Part shown: piece after piece, positions 43,951-51,884 of the stretch
Layout: every line of letters starts with the position of its first letter
Numbering within the stretch: position 1 is the stretch's first letter
Assembly: GCF_003347015.1 (NCBI RefSeq)
Contig: NZ_PNFB01000001.1
Coordinates: forward strand, 368,632-432,631
DNA: 64,000 nt
Direction: 5' to 3'
Source: Brachybacterium sp. YJGR34
GTDB lineage: Bacteria; Actinomycetota; Actinomycetes; Actinomycetales; Dermabacteraceae
The notes under the pieces: model-generated
What the model was told of the DNA's origin: nothing
Databases searched by the model: none
What the model saw: only the letters and a program-made list of their open reading frames with translations
Position numbers and translations under genes: made by a program

Positions 43951-44071
43951 CGCGGCACCTCGAGGACGTGGATCGACCCTGTGCGGGCCGTGGCTCCACG
44001 GTAGCCCTGTCCGACGGGGCGCGCCGGCGGGCCGCACGTCCCACCTGGCATGGGTCGGGAGTCGCGGACCG

Positions 44072-44341
44072 TCAGTCCCGGTCCGCTGCTCTCTCCGTCG
44101 TCCGCCCGTAGCGGCGACGGAACTTCTCGACGCGGCCGGCGGTGTCGAGCACGGTGGCCCTGCCGGTGTAGAAGGGGTGGGAGGCCGAGGAGACCTCGAT
44201 GTCGATCACGGGGTACTCGCGACCGTCCTCCCAGGTCACCGTCCGCTCCGAGGTGCGGGTGGAGCGGGTGAGGAAGGAGAATCCGGCGCTCGCGTCCCGG
44301 AAGACGACGGGGTGGTAGTCGGGGTGGATGCCGTGCTTCAT
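44072..44341 (-). CDS. rpmE2: Ribosomal protein bL31, type B (zinc-independent)
   Basis: 89 residues. [16 protein letters not shown], then TRSTRTS and SHPFYTG, are typical bL31B, and the zinc CxxC pair of the standard form is missing. The C-terminal [10 protein letters not shown] is intact. Last gene of an rpmB-rpmG-rpsN-rpmE2 set. Under zinc shortage such copies replace zinc-binding ribosomal proteins and free zinc. Confidence 0.95.
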   Translation of the reverse strand: MKHGIHPDYHPVVFRDASAGFSFLTRSTRTSERTVTWEDGREYPVIDIEVSSASHPFYTGRATVLDTAGRVEKFRRRYGRTTERAADRD

Positions 44342-44366
44342 GGGTGCTCCTTGCGGGGTGGGTGGG

Positions 44367-44672
44367 TCACCAGCTGGACTTCCGGACGCCGGGCAGCTCG
44401 CCGCGGTGGGCGGTGTCGCGGACGCGGATCCGGGAGAGCCCGAAGGTTCTCAGGTGGCCGCGGGGGCGGCCGTCGATCGCGTCGCGATTCCGCAGCCGGG
44501 TGGGGCTGGCGTCGCGGGGCTGGCGCTGGAGAGCGCGCTGGGCGATCAGCTTCTCGGTCACGGGTGCGTGCGGATCCTTGATCGTGCGCTTCAGCGCCGC
44601 GCGCTGTTCGGCATGCCGGGCGACGATCTCGCGCCGACGGCGATCCGCGGCGATCTTCGAGGTCTTCGCCAT
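44367..44672 (-). CDS. rpsN: Ribosomal protein uS14, zinc-independent form
   Basis: 101 residues, the longer cysteine-free type ([33 protein letters not shown]). The short zinc-ribbon form is ~61 residues with four Cys. Its ATG overlaps the bL33 stop as ATGA. Confidence 0.95.
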   Translation of the reverse strand: MAKTSKIAADRRRREIVARHAEQRAALKRTIKDPHAPVTEKLIAQRALQRQPRDASPTRLRNRDAIDGRPRGHLRTFGLSRIRVRDTAHRGELPGVRKSSW

Positions 44673-44839
44673 CAGCGCTCCTCGCGGAACTCGACGACGG
44701 CCCGCGCGACGGGGTCGTACTTGCGCATGACCAGCCGGTCCGGAGTGTTCCGTCGGTTCTTGCTGGTCATGTAGGTGAAGCCGGTGCCGGCCGTGGAGCG
44801 CATCGTCACGATGCCGCGCACGGCGTTCTTGGTGGACAT
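44672..44839 (-). CDS. rpmG: Ribosomal protein bL33, zinc-independent form
   Basis: 55 residues, beginning [20 protein letters not shown] and ending with the VEFREER stretch. The cysteine pairs of zinc-binding bL33 are absent. Thirteen bases separate it from the bL28 gene upstream; GGAGG precedes the ATG. It ends in the ATGA overlap with rpsN. Confidence 0.95.
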   Translation of the reverse strand: MSTKNAVRGIVTMRSTAGTGFTYMTSKNRRNTPDRLVMRKYDPVARAVVEFREER

Positions 44840-44852
44840 GGTGGAGGTCCTC

Positions 44853-45089
44853 TCAGATCTTCTCGCCGCGGGCGCGGATCTCGGCGATGACGGAGTCGAT
44901 GCCGCGGCGGTCGATGATCCGGATGCCGCGAGCGGAGACCCTCAGTCGCACTCTGCGGCCGAGGGACGGGACGAGGTACGTCTTCGTCTGGATGTTGGGG
45001 TCGAAGCGGCGCGACGTGCGCCGGTGGGAGTGGGAGACGGATCGTCCGAAGCTCGGGGCAGATCCGGTGACTTGACAGTGCGAGGGCAT
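44853..45089 (-). CDS. rpmB: Ribosomal protein bL28
   Basis: 78 residues. [20 protein letters not shown] and the [17 protein letters not shown] tail are diagnostic. First gene of the four-gene ribosomal set, so its start lies next to the Zur-like box. In other actinobacteria such paralogs form part of the Zur regulon. Confidence 0.95.
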   Translation of the reverse strand: MPSHCQVTGSAPSFGRSVSHSHRRTSRRFDPNIQTKTYLVPSLGRRVRLRVSARGIRIIDRRGIDSVIAEIRARGEKI

Positions 45090-45127
45090 GGAGCGGGATA
45101 CTAGCTACTGAGAATCATTATCGTCAA
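45072..45127. promoter_or_regulatory. Zur-like box in a divergent promoter
   Basis: TGAGAATCATTATCGTCA (45109-45126) resembles actinobacterial Zur sites. On the minus strand it lies between a -35 TTGACG (45122-45127) and a -10 TAGTAT (45098-45103), spacing 18, ahead of rpmB. On the plus strand TTGACA (45072-45077) with GATACT 19 bp on places the box just past the start of the CobW-like transcript. Zinc-bound Zur would thus block both directions. Confidence 0.75.
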
Positions 45128-45171
45128 GGGGATGCCCGGACGGGCGCCCAGTGGGAAGGAGCGGCATCGGC

Positions 45172-46302
45172 ATGGAGGATGTCCCGGAGTTCGATCACGC
45201 GCACCCTCACGAGCGAGGGCGGCGCTCGATGCCCGTCGTCGTGCTGACCGCGGTGGACCCCGTCCTGGGGAACGCGCTGACCACGAGCCTGCTGCTGGAT
45301 GCCGAGGAGGCCGTCGCCCTGCGCTACGAGCTGGTGCCCGAGTCCACCGTGCTGCGCCGCCTCGTGGTGGCGGCCGGGGGCGTGATCGAGGACGAGCGGG
45401 TGGACCTCGATCACCCCTGCGTCTCCTGCGCCATGCGCGAGGACGCGACGGCGGTGCTGGCCCGCCTCGCGCGCACACCCGGGATCGGCGCCGCGCTCCT
45501 GGCACCGCCCGGCAGCGCGGACCCCGCGGTCGTCGTCGGAGCCCTCCGCCCGCACCAGGATCTCTGGCACCTCGCCGGCGCCACCGTGGTGGTCGACGCG
45601 GACGCCGCCGTCGAGGATCTGCTCGGGGACGACACCCTCGCCGAGCGCGGCCTCAGGTGGGGCGCGGGGGATGGGCGCAGCGTCGGAGAGGCGCTCGCCG
45701 CCCAGATCGAGTTCTCGGACCGGATCGTCCTCGAGGGCGACCCCGCCGGTCCCGGCGCCGAGCTGCTCGAGCATCTTCGCGCTCCCGACCAGCACCGGGT
45801 CGAGGGTCTCTACGCGCTGGAGGCCGCGGCGCTGTTCGGCGGAGCGCTCGACCACGCCCGCGCCCTGCGCCGGCGCGACGCGCGCTGCGTCGAGCCCCAC
45901 GACGGACCCGCCGTGCACGGCACCTGGACCCTCGACCTGAGCTCGCCGCGCCCCTTCCACCCGGACCGCCTGCTCGAGAACATCGAGGCGCTGGGCGGGG
46001 GCCGGCTGCGCGGCCGCGGCCGCTTCTGGGTGCCGGACCGGCCGGACAGCATCTGCCAGTGGGACGGCGCCGGCGGGCAGGTCTCGATCGGGGCGGTGTG
46101 GCGCACGGGCACCGAGCTGCCCACCACCCGCCTCGTGGTCACCGGGATCGACCCTGCGGACCGGCGCCGGGTGGCCCGCGCCTTCGAGCGCAGCCTGCTC
46201 AGCGAGCGGGAATGGGCCGACGGTCTCGCGCCGTGGCTCGGGGCGGAGGACCGCCTCGCGCCGTGGCTGGGGGAGCGCCACGGGGAGCGGCGTCCCGGCT
46301 AG
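45172..46302 (+). CDS. CobW/ZNG-like protein with degenerate P-loop
   Basis: 376 residues. The layout is that of CobW-type metal-chaperone GTPases: LTAVDPVLGNALTTSLLL stands where GxxGxGKT should be, so the P-loop Lys is missing. CVSCAMRED matches the metal-binding CxCC motif with one Cys fewer, and a C-terminal CobW_C-like domain follows (~250-350). A His-containing N terminus (HAHPHE) may add metal sites. Zur-regulated relatives deliver zinc to client enzymes. AAGGAG lies 10 nt upstream; a GTG at 45151 is an alternative start. Confidence 0.82.
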   Translation: MEDVPEFDHAHPHERGRRSMPVVVLTAVDPVLGNALTTSLLLDAEEAVALRYELVPESTVLRRLVVAAGGVIEDERVDLDHPCVSCAMREDATAVLARLARTPGIGAALLAPPGSADPAVVVGALRPHQDLWHLAGATVVVDADAAVEDLLGDDTLAERGLRWGAGDGRSVGEALAAQIEFSDRIVLEGDPAGPGAELLEHLRAPDQHRVEGLYALEAAALFGGALDHARALRRRDARCVEPHDGPAVHGTWTLDLSSPRPFHPDRLLENIEALGGGRLRGRGRFWVPDRPDSICQWDGAGGQVSIGAVWRTGTELPTTRLVVTGIDPADRRRVARAFERSLLSEREWADGLAPWLGAEDRLAPWLGERHGERRPG

Positions 46303-46314
46303 GCGCCGACCGGC

Positions 46315-47763
46315 TCACATCGCCGCGTCCATCAGGTCCCGGGCACGGGCGTCGGGCGCGGCGAGGTCGATCTCCACGACGAAGGCGCCCTCGACGTTCC
46401 CGGCGGACGGGAGCGCGATGTCGTAGTAGGTCATCGGATCGAGGTCGTAGCCGATGTCCTGCCAGGTGACGGCGAGCGGTGCGCCGCCGGCGAGCAGGCG
46501 GGCCGCGATCGGCACCCGCTCCGCGTCCCGCGGGACGGCCAGGCGCGCGGCGCCCGTCACGGGGACGCTGAGCACGGTGAGGTAGAGCGTGTCGTCGGCG
46601 CCCGTGAGGAGCCCGCAGCGCGGCTCGGGCAGGTCGACGTGCCTCGCGTCGTAGATCGCCGCGGCGTTCTCGCGGGCGAACGCGCCCACCTCCGCCAGCA
46701 CGCGGTTCTCGTGCGCGCTGAGGGCACCGTCGCCGTCGGGGCCGACGTTGATCACGAGGTTCCCGTTCATCGACCGCGCGCGCATGAGCAGCTCGATGAG
46801 GTCGTCCCCGGTCTTGAGGTACAGCCCCTCGGTGTCCCGGATGTGGCCCCAGCCGTTGGGCGGCAGCGGCATGACGCAGTCCCAGTCGTGCCCGTCCAGC
46901 ATCTCGAGGTTCGGCGGCATCTTGCGCTCCCAGCCCTGCTCGTAGTCGCCCAGCAGCGCACCGGTGGAGTCGACGTGCCGGCTGCCGTGCTCGTCGCCTC
47001 GGAAGCGGGAGCCGATGATCAGCCCCGGTGCCGCGGCGCGCAGCTCCTGCTCGAGGCGATGGGTGAACTCGTGCGCGGCGACCCAGGAGGGGTCCCAGGT
47101 GCCGTCGAACCACAGCCCCTTCACGCCGGGATAGCGATCGAGCAGCTCCAGCAGCTGCGCGCGCGTGTACTGCTCGAAGCGCGCCCAGCGCTCCCGCTCC
47201 TCCTCGGTGCGCGGGACGTGGCGGACGTAATCGGGGTGGTTCCACTCCAGGACCGAGAAGTAGAGGAAGACGTCGATCCCCTCCGCCTGGTAGGCCCCGA
47301 CCACCTCGCCCACGATGTCGCCGGGGTAGGGGGAGCGGGCGATCGTGGTCCCGGAGTGCTCGCTGGGCCACAGGGCGAAGCCGTCGTGATGCTTGGTGGT
47401 GAAGATGACGTAGCGCGCTCCCATCTCCTTCGCCTGCCGTGCCCACGCCCGCGCGTCGAATCCCTGCGGATCGAACTGATCGGCCAGCGCGTCGTAGACC
47501 TCGGGCCAGCCCTCGGGGGCGGTCTCGGGGTTCCACTGGCGGATCCACTCGGAGGCCGGGGCGTGCCCACGGGCGCTGCGCCCCTCCCATTCGTCGCCGA
47601 GCATCGAGTACAGGCCCCAGTGGATGAACTGCCCCAGACCGTAGGAGCGGAAGGCGCGCATCGCCTCGTCGTCGCGGCGCCCCACCAGCGGTCCGAAGCG
47701 GACGGGCTCCGTGCTGGAGGGCAGCTGTCGGTCCGCGGTCCACAGGCTGCGGGCAGAGGTCAT
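46315..47763 (-). CDS. Alpha-L-fucosidase, glycoside hydrolase family 29
   Basis: 482 residues. Barrel motifs FTTKHHDGFALWPSE and, at D220, GLWFDGTWD (nucleophile); the C-terminal part is beta-rich. It removes L-fucose from glycans. No signal peptide, so it acts on imported oligosaccharides. The chosen ATG has GAGGAG ~11 nt upstream. Separate from the other glycosidase genes by the ribosomal set but fits the same host-glycan theme. It ends 12 bp from the convergent CobW-like gene. Confidence 0.93.
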   Translation of the reverse strand: MTSARSLWTADRQLPSSTEPVRFGPLVGRRDDEAMRAFRSYGLGQFIHWGLYSMLGDEWEGRSARGHAPASEWIRQWNPETAPEGWPEVYDALADQFDPQGFDARAWARQAKEMGARYVIFTTKHHDGFALWPSEHSGTTIARSPYPGDIVGEVVGAYQAEGIDVFLYFSVLEWNHPDYVRHVPRTEEERERWARFEQYTRAQLLELLDRYPGVKGLWFDGTWDPSWVAAHEFTHRLEQELRAAAPGLIIGSRFRGDEHGSRHVDSTGALLGDYEQGWERKMPPNLEMLDGHDWDCVMPLPPNGWGHIRDTEGLYLKTGDDLIELLMRARSMNGNLVINVGPDGDGALSAHENRVLAEVGAFARENAAAIYDARHVDLPEPRCGLLTGADDTLYLTVLSVPVTGAARLAVPRDAERVPIAARLLAGGAPLAVTWQDIGYDLDPMTYYDIALPSAGNVEGAFVVEIDLAAPDARARDLMDAAM

Positions 47764-47892
47764 CGTCGACTCCACTCCTCGAGGTCGGGGCGTCTGCACC
47801 GCTGGGCCTCCGGGCGGCGCCGGCGCTGATGCGAGCACTGTACGTGGCCCCGGGGCGGTGCGGGCTCCTCTGCAGCCCGCGACACGATGGCC

Positions 47893-47945
47893 GCAGGCAA
47901 CTTCACCGTGTTATGGCCCCTCGATTCCACGGTGAAGTCGCCTGC
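47893..47945. repeat. Palindrome of the TTCACCGTG family, copy 3
   Basis: 18-nt arms (GCAGGCAACTTCACCGTG) with one mismatch, and a 17-nt loop. It has the same GCAGG-N4-TTCACCGTG pattern as the two copies 23 kb away. It follows the stop of the cupin regulator gene by 40 bp, so termination is one possible use. Confidence 0.88.
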
Positions 47946-47984
47946 AGCGAAGCCGGCCGGGTCGCCACGGCGTTCGCGCCCTGC

Positions 47985-48575
47985 TCAGCCGCGCGGCGGG
48001 GTGTCCGCCTCGTCGGGGGCGGTCTCTCGGTGGCCGCGGCGGGCCTCGCGGTCCACGATCATCAGCACGTCCGCCGGTGCGCCCTCGGCGCCGAAGGCGT
48101 GGGGGAGCATGGTGGGGAACTCCGCGCTCTGGTTCGTGGTGATGCGGTAGCGATGCTCGCCCAGCAGCAGGGTGACCGTGCCCGAGAGCACGACCATCCA
48201 TTCATGCCCCGGGTGCGCGCGCATCCGTGAGAGGGCCGGCGGCGGCTCGGTGAGGCGGCGGCGCAGGACGAGGAGATCGGGGTCGTGGCGCGGCTGCCAG
48301 CGCAGCGAGTCGAGGCCGTGGTCCATCACGGGATTGGCGACCACCTCCTCGGTGTCCGTCTCGACCAGCTCGTCGAGCCCGGTGTCCAGTGCTCGGGCGA
48401 GGGTGACCAGCTGGTCCAGGGCCAGGCGCCGCTGGCCGTTCTCGATCCGGGAGAGGGTGGACTGGCTGAGGTGGGCACGGGTGGCGAGGTCCGCGAGCGA
48501 GAGGCCCTGGGCGAGTCGCAGCGCACGGATCCGCTGGCGCACCAGGCCGTCGACGGAACCAGATTCTTGCGTCAT
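47985..48575 (-). CDS. XRE-family regulator with C-terminal cupin
   Basis: 196 residues. Helix-turn-helix at ~15-70 (LAQGLSLADLATRAHLSQST, then LSRIENGQRR), cupin barrel ~100-180 (HPGHEWMVVLSGTVTLLLGE). The cupin binds a small effector. AGTCTA (48583-48588, TAGACT on the minus strand) is a -10-like element 7 bp before the ATG, which suggests a leaderless message and decided this start over 48602. Divergent from the thioredoxin-reductase-like gene, a frequent pairing. Confidence 0.9.
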   Translation of the reverse strand: MTQESGSVDGLVRQRIRALRLAQGLSLADLATRAHLSQSTLSRIENGQRRLALDQLVTLARALDTGLDELVETDTEEVVANPVMDHGLDSLRWQPRHDPDLLVLRRRLTEPPPALSRMRAHPGHEWMVVLSGTVTLLLGEHRYRITTNQSAEFPTMLPHAFGAEGAPADVLMIVDREARRGHRETAPDEADTPPRG

Positions 48576-48667
48576 GGGCAATAGTCTATGCGCGGTGGGC
48601 ATTCGGTGGCTACCGTCGTGGACATGCCTCCTCCTGGAGGCCCGCCACCACCGGAAAGGACCGAGAG

Positions 48668-49702
48668 ATGACCTCGATCGACCACGCCCCGACCCAGTCG
48701 TCGGCCGCCCCCGTCGGCGCCGACGACGCCCTGCCCACCGACCTCGTCGATGTCGCCGTCCTCGGCGGCGGCGCCGCCGGTCTGAACGGCGCGCTCATGC
48801 TGTCCCGCTCACGCCGCTCGGTCGTGGTGATCGACAGCGGCACGCCCCGCAACGCCCCGGCCGAGGGCATCCACGGCCTGCTCGGCAACGAGGGCACGCC
48901 CCCGGCGGAGTTCCTCGCGCGCGGCCGGGCCGAGGTGCGCCAGTACGGCGGCCTCGTCGTCACCGGTGAGGTGGCCGCCGCCCGCGCCGCGGCTCCCGCG
49001 CCGGATGGCGACCTGCGCTTCGCCGTCGAGCTCACGGACGGCCGCGCTCTCACCGCACGCCGCCTCCTGATCGCGACCGGGCTGCGCGATGAGCTGCCGG
49101 ACATCCCCGGCCTCGCCCAGCACTGGGGCCACGGCCTCGTCCATTGCCCCTACTGCCACGGCTGGGAGGTGCGGGACGAGCCGATCGGCGTGATCGCGAC
49201 CCGCGCGGCCTCCCTCCACCAGGCGCTCATGTTCCGCCAGCTCAGCGCCGACGTCACCGTGTTCACCCACGGCTTCGCCCCGGACGAGGAGAGCCGCGGG
49301 CGCCTGGCCGCGCGCGGCGTCGCTCTGCGCGAGGAGGGGATCGAGGAGATCGTCGCCGCGGCGGGTGGCGGCATCGCAGGCGTCCGCCTCACCGGCGGCG
49401 AGCTCGTGCCGCGCGCGGTCCTGACCGTCGCGACCGTCATGGCGCCCCGCACCGACGGCCTCCAGGAGCTGGGCCTGACGATCGAGGAGATCGGCGGCGG
49501 CATGGGCACCAAGATCGCCAGCGGCTTCGCGGGGGTCACCGAGGTGCCGGGCGTGTGGGTCGCGGGCAATGCGGCGGACCCGAGCGCGCAGGTGGGCCCG
49601 TCGGCCGCCGGCGGCGCGCTCGCCGGGGGGCACATCAACGGCATGCTCGTGATGGCGGACACCGACGCGGCGGTGGCCGCGCGCCGGGCCGAGGCCGCCT
49701 AG
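48668..49702 (+). CDS. Thioredoxin-reductase-like FAD/NAD(P) oxidoreductase
   Basis: 344 residues. FAD loop LGGGAAGLNGAL, redox pair C160-P-Y-C163 (VHCPYCHGWEVR) and the closing VWVAGNAAD stretch. The NAD(P) domain lacks a classical GxGxxA loop (IGVIATRAAS), so cofactor use may differ from true TrxB. No thioredoxin gene adjoins. GGAAAGGA stands about 10 nt upstream. Probably controlled by the divergent XRE-cupin protein. Confidence 0.88.
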   Translation: MTSIDHAPTQSSAAPVGADDALPTDLVDVAVLGGGAAGLNGALMLSRSRRSVVVIDSGTPRNAPAEGIHGLLGNEGTPPAEFLARGRAEVRQYGGLVVTGEVAAARAAAPAPDGDLRFAVELTDGRALTARRLLIATGLRDELPDIPGLAQHWGHGLVHCPYCHGWEVRDEPIGVIATRAASLHQALMFRQLSADVTVFTHGFAPDEESRGRLAARGVALREEGIEEIVAAAGGGIAGVRLTGGELVPRAVLTVATVMAPRTDGLQELGLTIEEIGGGMGTKIASGFAGVTEVPGVWVAGNAADPSAQVGPSAAGGALAGGHINGMLVMADTDAAVAARRAEAA

Positions 49703-49735
49703 GTCCACCCCGCCGCGCGGCGGACATCGGGACAG

Positions 49736-49779
49736 CACCGGGCCGCCCCCTCCGAGGTCTCGGAGAGGGCGGCCCGGTG
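49736..49779. terminator. Bidirectional hairpin terminator
   Basis: CACCGGGCCGCCC pairs with GGGCGGCCCGGTG and the inner CTCCGA/TCGGAG extends the stem. Lies between the convergent oxidoreductase and bL31-like genes and serves both. Confidence 0.8.
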
Positions 49780-49793
49780 ATGTGCGGTCCGGC

Positions 49794-50018
49794 TCAGCGC
49801 CGACCGGCTCCCACCGTCTCGCGCTCGGCCTGGCGCGCATGGTGCGCGGCGGAGGACAGATCCACCTCGATGACCGGGTAGATGTTGCCGTCCTCCCAGG
49901 TGGTCGAGAGGTGCGAGGTGCGGGTGGAGCGGGACAGGTACCTCACGCCGGCGCTCTGGTCGCGGAAGACGACCGGGTGGGGCGTGGGACGGGTGGAATG
50001 CTTCGTACGGTTCTTCAT
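49794..50018 (-). CDS. Shortened second bL31 type B paralog
   Basis: 74 residues. HPVVFRDQSAGVRYLSRSTRTS and TTWEDGNIYPVIEVDLSSA clearly match bL31B, but the N terminus (MKNRTKHSTRPTP) differs. Everything from SHPFYTG onward is replaced by a short unrelated tail (HHARQAERETVGAGRR) and the [10 protein letters not shown] end is missing. AAGGAG sits 4 nt before the ATG, next to a strong hairpin. It may be a working short form, a regulator or a decaying copy. The intact paralog is 5.5 kb away. Confidence 0.85.
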   Translation of the reverse strand: MKNRTKHSTRPTPHPVVFRDQSAGVRYLSRSTRTSHLSTTWEDGNIYPVIEVDLSSAAHHARQAERETVGAGRR

Positions 50019-50423
50019 GGTTCTCCTTCGGCGCCGACCGGGGGTCGGCGCATGGCGTCGCCGGCAGGGCCGACGAGGTGTCGTGGGTGCTGGACTCTCA
50101 CCAGCGAGGTGTCGTGTCTCGGGGACGCAGCCCGGATGGGCGGGTCCCCGGAAGCGCACATGCACCCGGCGGTCTGTCCGCGTGTGGTCGCGGAACGAGG
50201 GCCGTTCGATGCACGGTCGCGCGACCGGGAGGGTCTCGCGCGTCGCTTCGGCACCGGCTCCGGCGGCGTCCGAGCGATCCCGTCAGCGGGTCGTTCTCCG
50301 CGGTGGTCTCACCGCGTCTCGCCGTGGCACCGGAGCAGTGCCATCACCACAGTCCCCTACAACGATGCGGAGCGCAAGAGAATTCCCGTCGAGGGTGACC
50401 TGGTCGTGGCGGGGCGGCAGCTG
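50019..50423 (-). promoter_or_regulatory. 405-bp structured leader region of the short bL31 gene
   Basis: No gene is visible. Close to the start codon a perfect 9-bp hairpin (GCGCCGACC/GGTCGGCGC, 50031-50051) abuts the ribosome binding site. Farther out, CGAGGTGTCGTG occurs twice (50074-50085 and 50105-50116), flanking a GCTGG/CCAGC hairpin with a 7-nt loop. I cannot assign it to a known riboswitch class and see no clear Zur box. The promoter is not obvious. Confidence 0.45.
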
Positions 50424-51884
50424 TCAGCCGTCGCGCGCCGGATCCCAGGGACGCAGCGGCGAGACGGCGTCGATGCGGTCGCGGTGGTGCTCGCCGGTCG
50501 CCGTGCGCACGACGTTCGAGGCCAGGGGGATCTGGTGCGAGGCGCTCTCGAGGATGTGCATCAGGTAGCCGGCGGTGTTCGGCAGCGCGATCACGTCCCC
50601 GATCGCCACACCTCCGGGGAAGCGCACGCGCCGGCGCTGGATGAGCTCGGCCTCGATGCAGTAGGCGCCGACGAGGAAGGCGTCGAAGGGCTCCGAGGGT
50701 GTGCCGCCGGTGCGGACCAGCAGCGGGTCGACGAGGAAGTCGTCCGAGGTGGAGCGGCACTGGGTACGGTTCATCTCGAGTCCCACCAGCGCCTGTCCGT
50801 CGCTCGTGGCCGTGCGCTGGACGACCCGGGCCAGGGTCATCCCGCAGCCGTCGAGCACCGACCGCCCCGGCTCGCAGCGCAGCTCCAGGCCCCGTTCCCG
50901 CAGGGCCTCCGCGACCGAGCTCCCGGAGGAGGTCCGCTCCGCGAGCAGCCGGCGCAGCCACGATCCGCGCACGAGCTGCTGGTGATACGGGTAGACCTGC
51001 CGCAGCGGCTCCCCGCGCCAGGTGGGCCCGGTGGCGCCGGGGGCGTCATGGGCCTCCCAGAAGGCCGCCCACTGCTCCGCGTCCTCGAGATAGGACATGG
51101 GGATGCCCCCGCCGATGTCGAGGAAACGGGGGTGGTGCCCCTGCCCGCGGAGGGCGTCGACGAGCTCGAGGGCCTCGTCGAGGGCCGCCGCGCGCGTGCG
51201 CACGTCGTATCCGTGCAGGTGGAAGTGGACTCCGTCGATCCGCAGCGGGTCCTGGGCGGCGTCACGGCGGGCGGCCCAGTCCCGCCAGGTGGCGGCCGAT
51301 TCGCCGAAGCGGGTGGGCGCCAGGGCCTGGTCCGGACGAGGCGCCAGACGCACCGCGACCGGGTGCTGCGGCGCGGCGGTCCCGGCGACGAGGGCGTCCA
51401 CGGCCGCGGCCTCGTCGAGGTTGTCGAGGACGAGGAGGGACCCGGACCCCAGTGCGCGCTGCAGCAGCGGGCGGGGCTTGATGGCCGCGGTGACCACGAC
51501 CTCCTCGGCCGGGACCCCGAGGTCGAGGACCTGGTCGAGCTCGCGGTGGCTGCCCACGTCGATCCCGTGCCCCGCCTCCCGGGCCGAGGAGACCAGCTCG
51601 AGGGTCTTGTTGGCCTTGCGGGCCACGAAGATCCGCAGGTCCACCCCGGCCTCGGTCGCGGCGGCCGTCAGCTCGGCCGCGTTGCGGGCCAGCGCGGAGA
51701 ACTCGTGCACGTTCAGAGGGCTGCCGTAGGTCTCGAGCAGCCCCGCGCAGGTGGCCGGATCGGCGAGCAGCTCGCGCATCCAGGGCTCGAGCCGCGCCGT
51801 CAGCGGAGGTGCTCCGGCGCACCCGGAGCGGAGGGCGGCATCGTCCGGCGTCGGGGTGTCGTCGGCGGGGAGGGGGGTCGTCAT
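50424..51884 (-). CDS. Y4yA-type PLP-dependent enzyme (alanine-racemase fold decarboxylase-like)
   Basis: 486 residues. Fold-type III PLP enzyme related to diaminopimelate and ornithine decarboxylases: K90 in ARKANKTLE binds [11 protein letters not shown] and LDIGGGIP line the cofactor, [11 protein letters not shown] holds the phosphate region. The sequence is closer to the Y4yA group than to LysA. Its ATG overlaps the stop of the FAD/NAD(P) gene as ATGA. It would decarboxylate or modify an amino-acid-like intermediate in this three-gene pathway. Exact reaction unknown. Confidence 0.85.
   Translation of the reverse strand: MTTPLPADDTPTPDDAALRSGCAGAPPLTARLEPWMRELLADPATCAGLLETYGSPLNVHEFSALARNAAELTAAATEAGVDLRIFVARKANKTLELVSSAREAGHGIDVGSHRELDQVLDLGVPAEEVVVTAAIKPRPLLQRALGSGSLLVLDNLDEAAAVDALVAGTAAPQHPVAVRLAPRPDQALAPTRFGESAATWRDWAARRDAAQDPLRIDGVHFHLHGYDVRTRAAALDEALELVDALRGQGHHPRFLDIGGGIPMSYLEDAEQWAAFWEAHDAPGATGPTWRGEPLRQVYPYHQQLVRGSWLRRLLAERTSSGSSVAEALRERGLELRCEPGRSVLDGCGMTLARVVQRTATSDGQALVGLEMNRTQCRSTSDDFLVDPLLVRTGGTPSEPFDAFLVGAYCIEAELIQRRRVRFPGGVAIGDVIALPNTAGYLMHILESASHQIPLASNVVRTATGEHHRDRIDAVSPLRPWDPARDG

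Noticed and set aside
50063..50116. Possible cobalamin or T-box riboswitch on the minus strand (GGTGAGAGTCC stretch)
   Set aside because: The upstream core and other conserved boxes of those classes are missing; only a simple hairpin and a direct repeat remain.
50375..50395. Possible second Zur box (GAGAAT and CGTC half-sites) before the short bL31 gene
   Set aside because: The half-sites are spaced 3 bp apart instead of 6 and no promoter fits around them.
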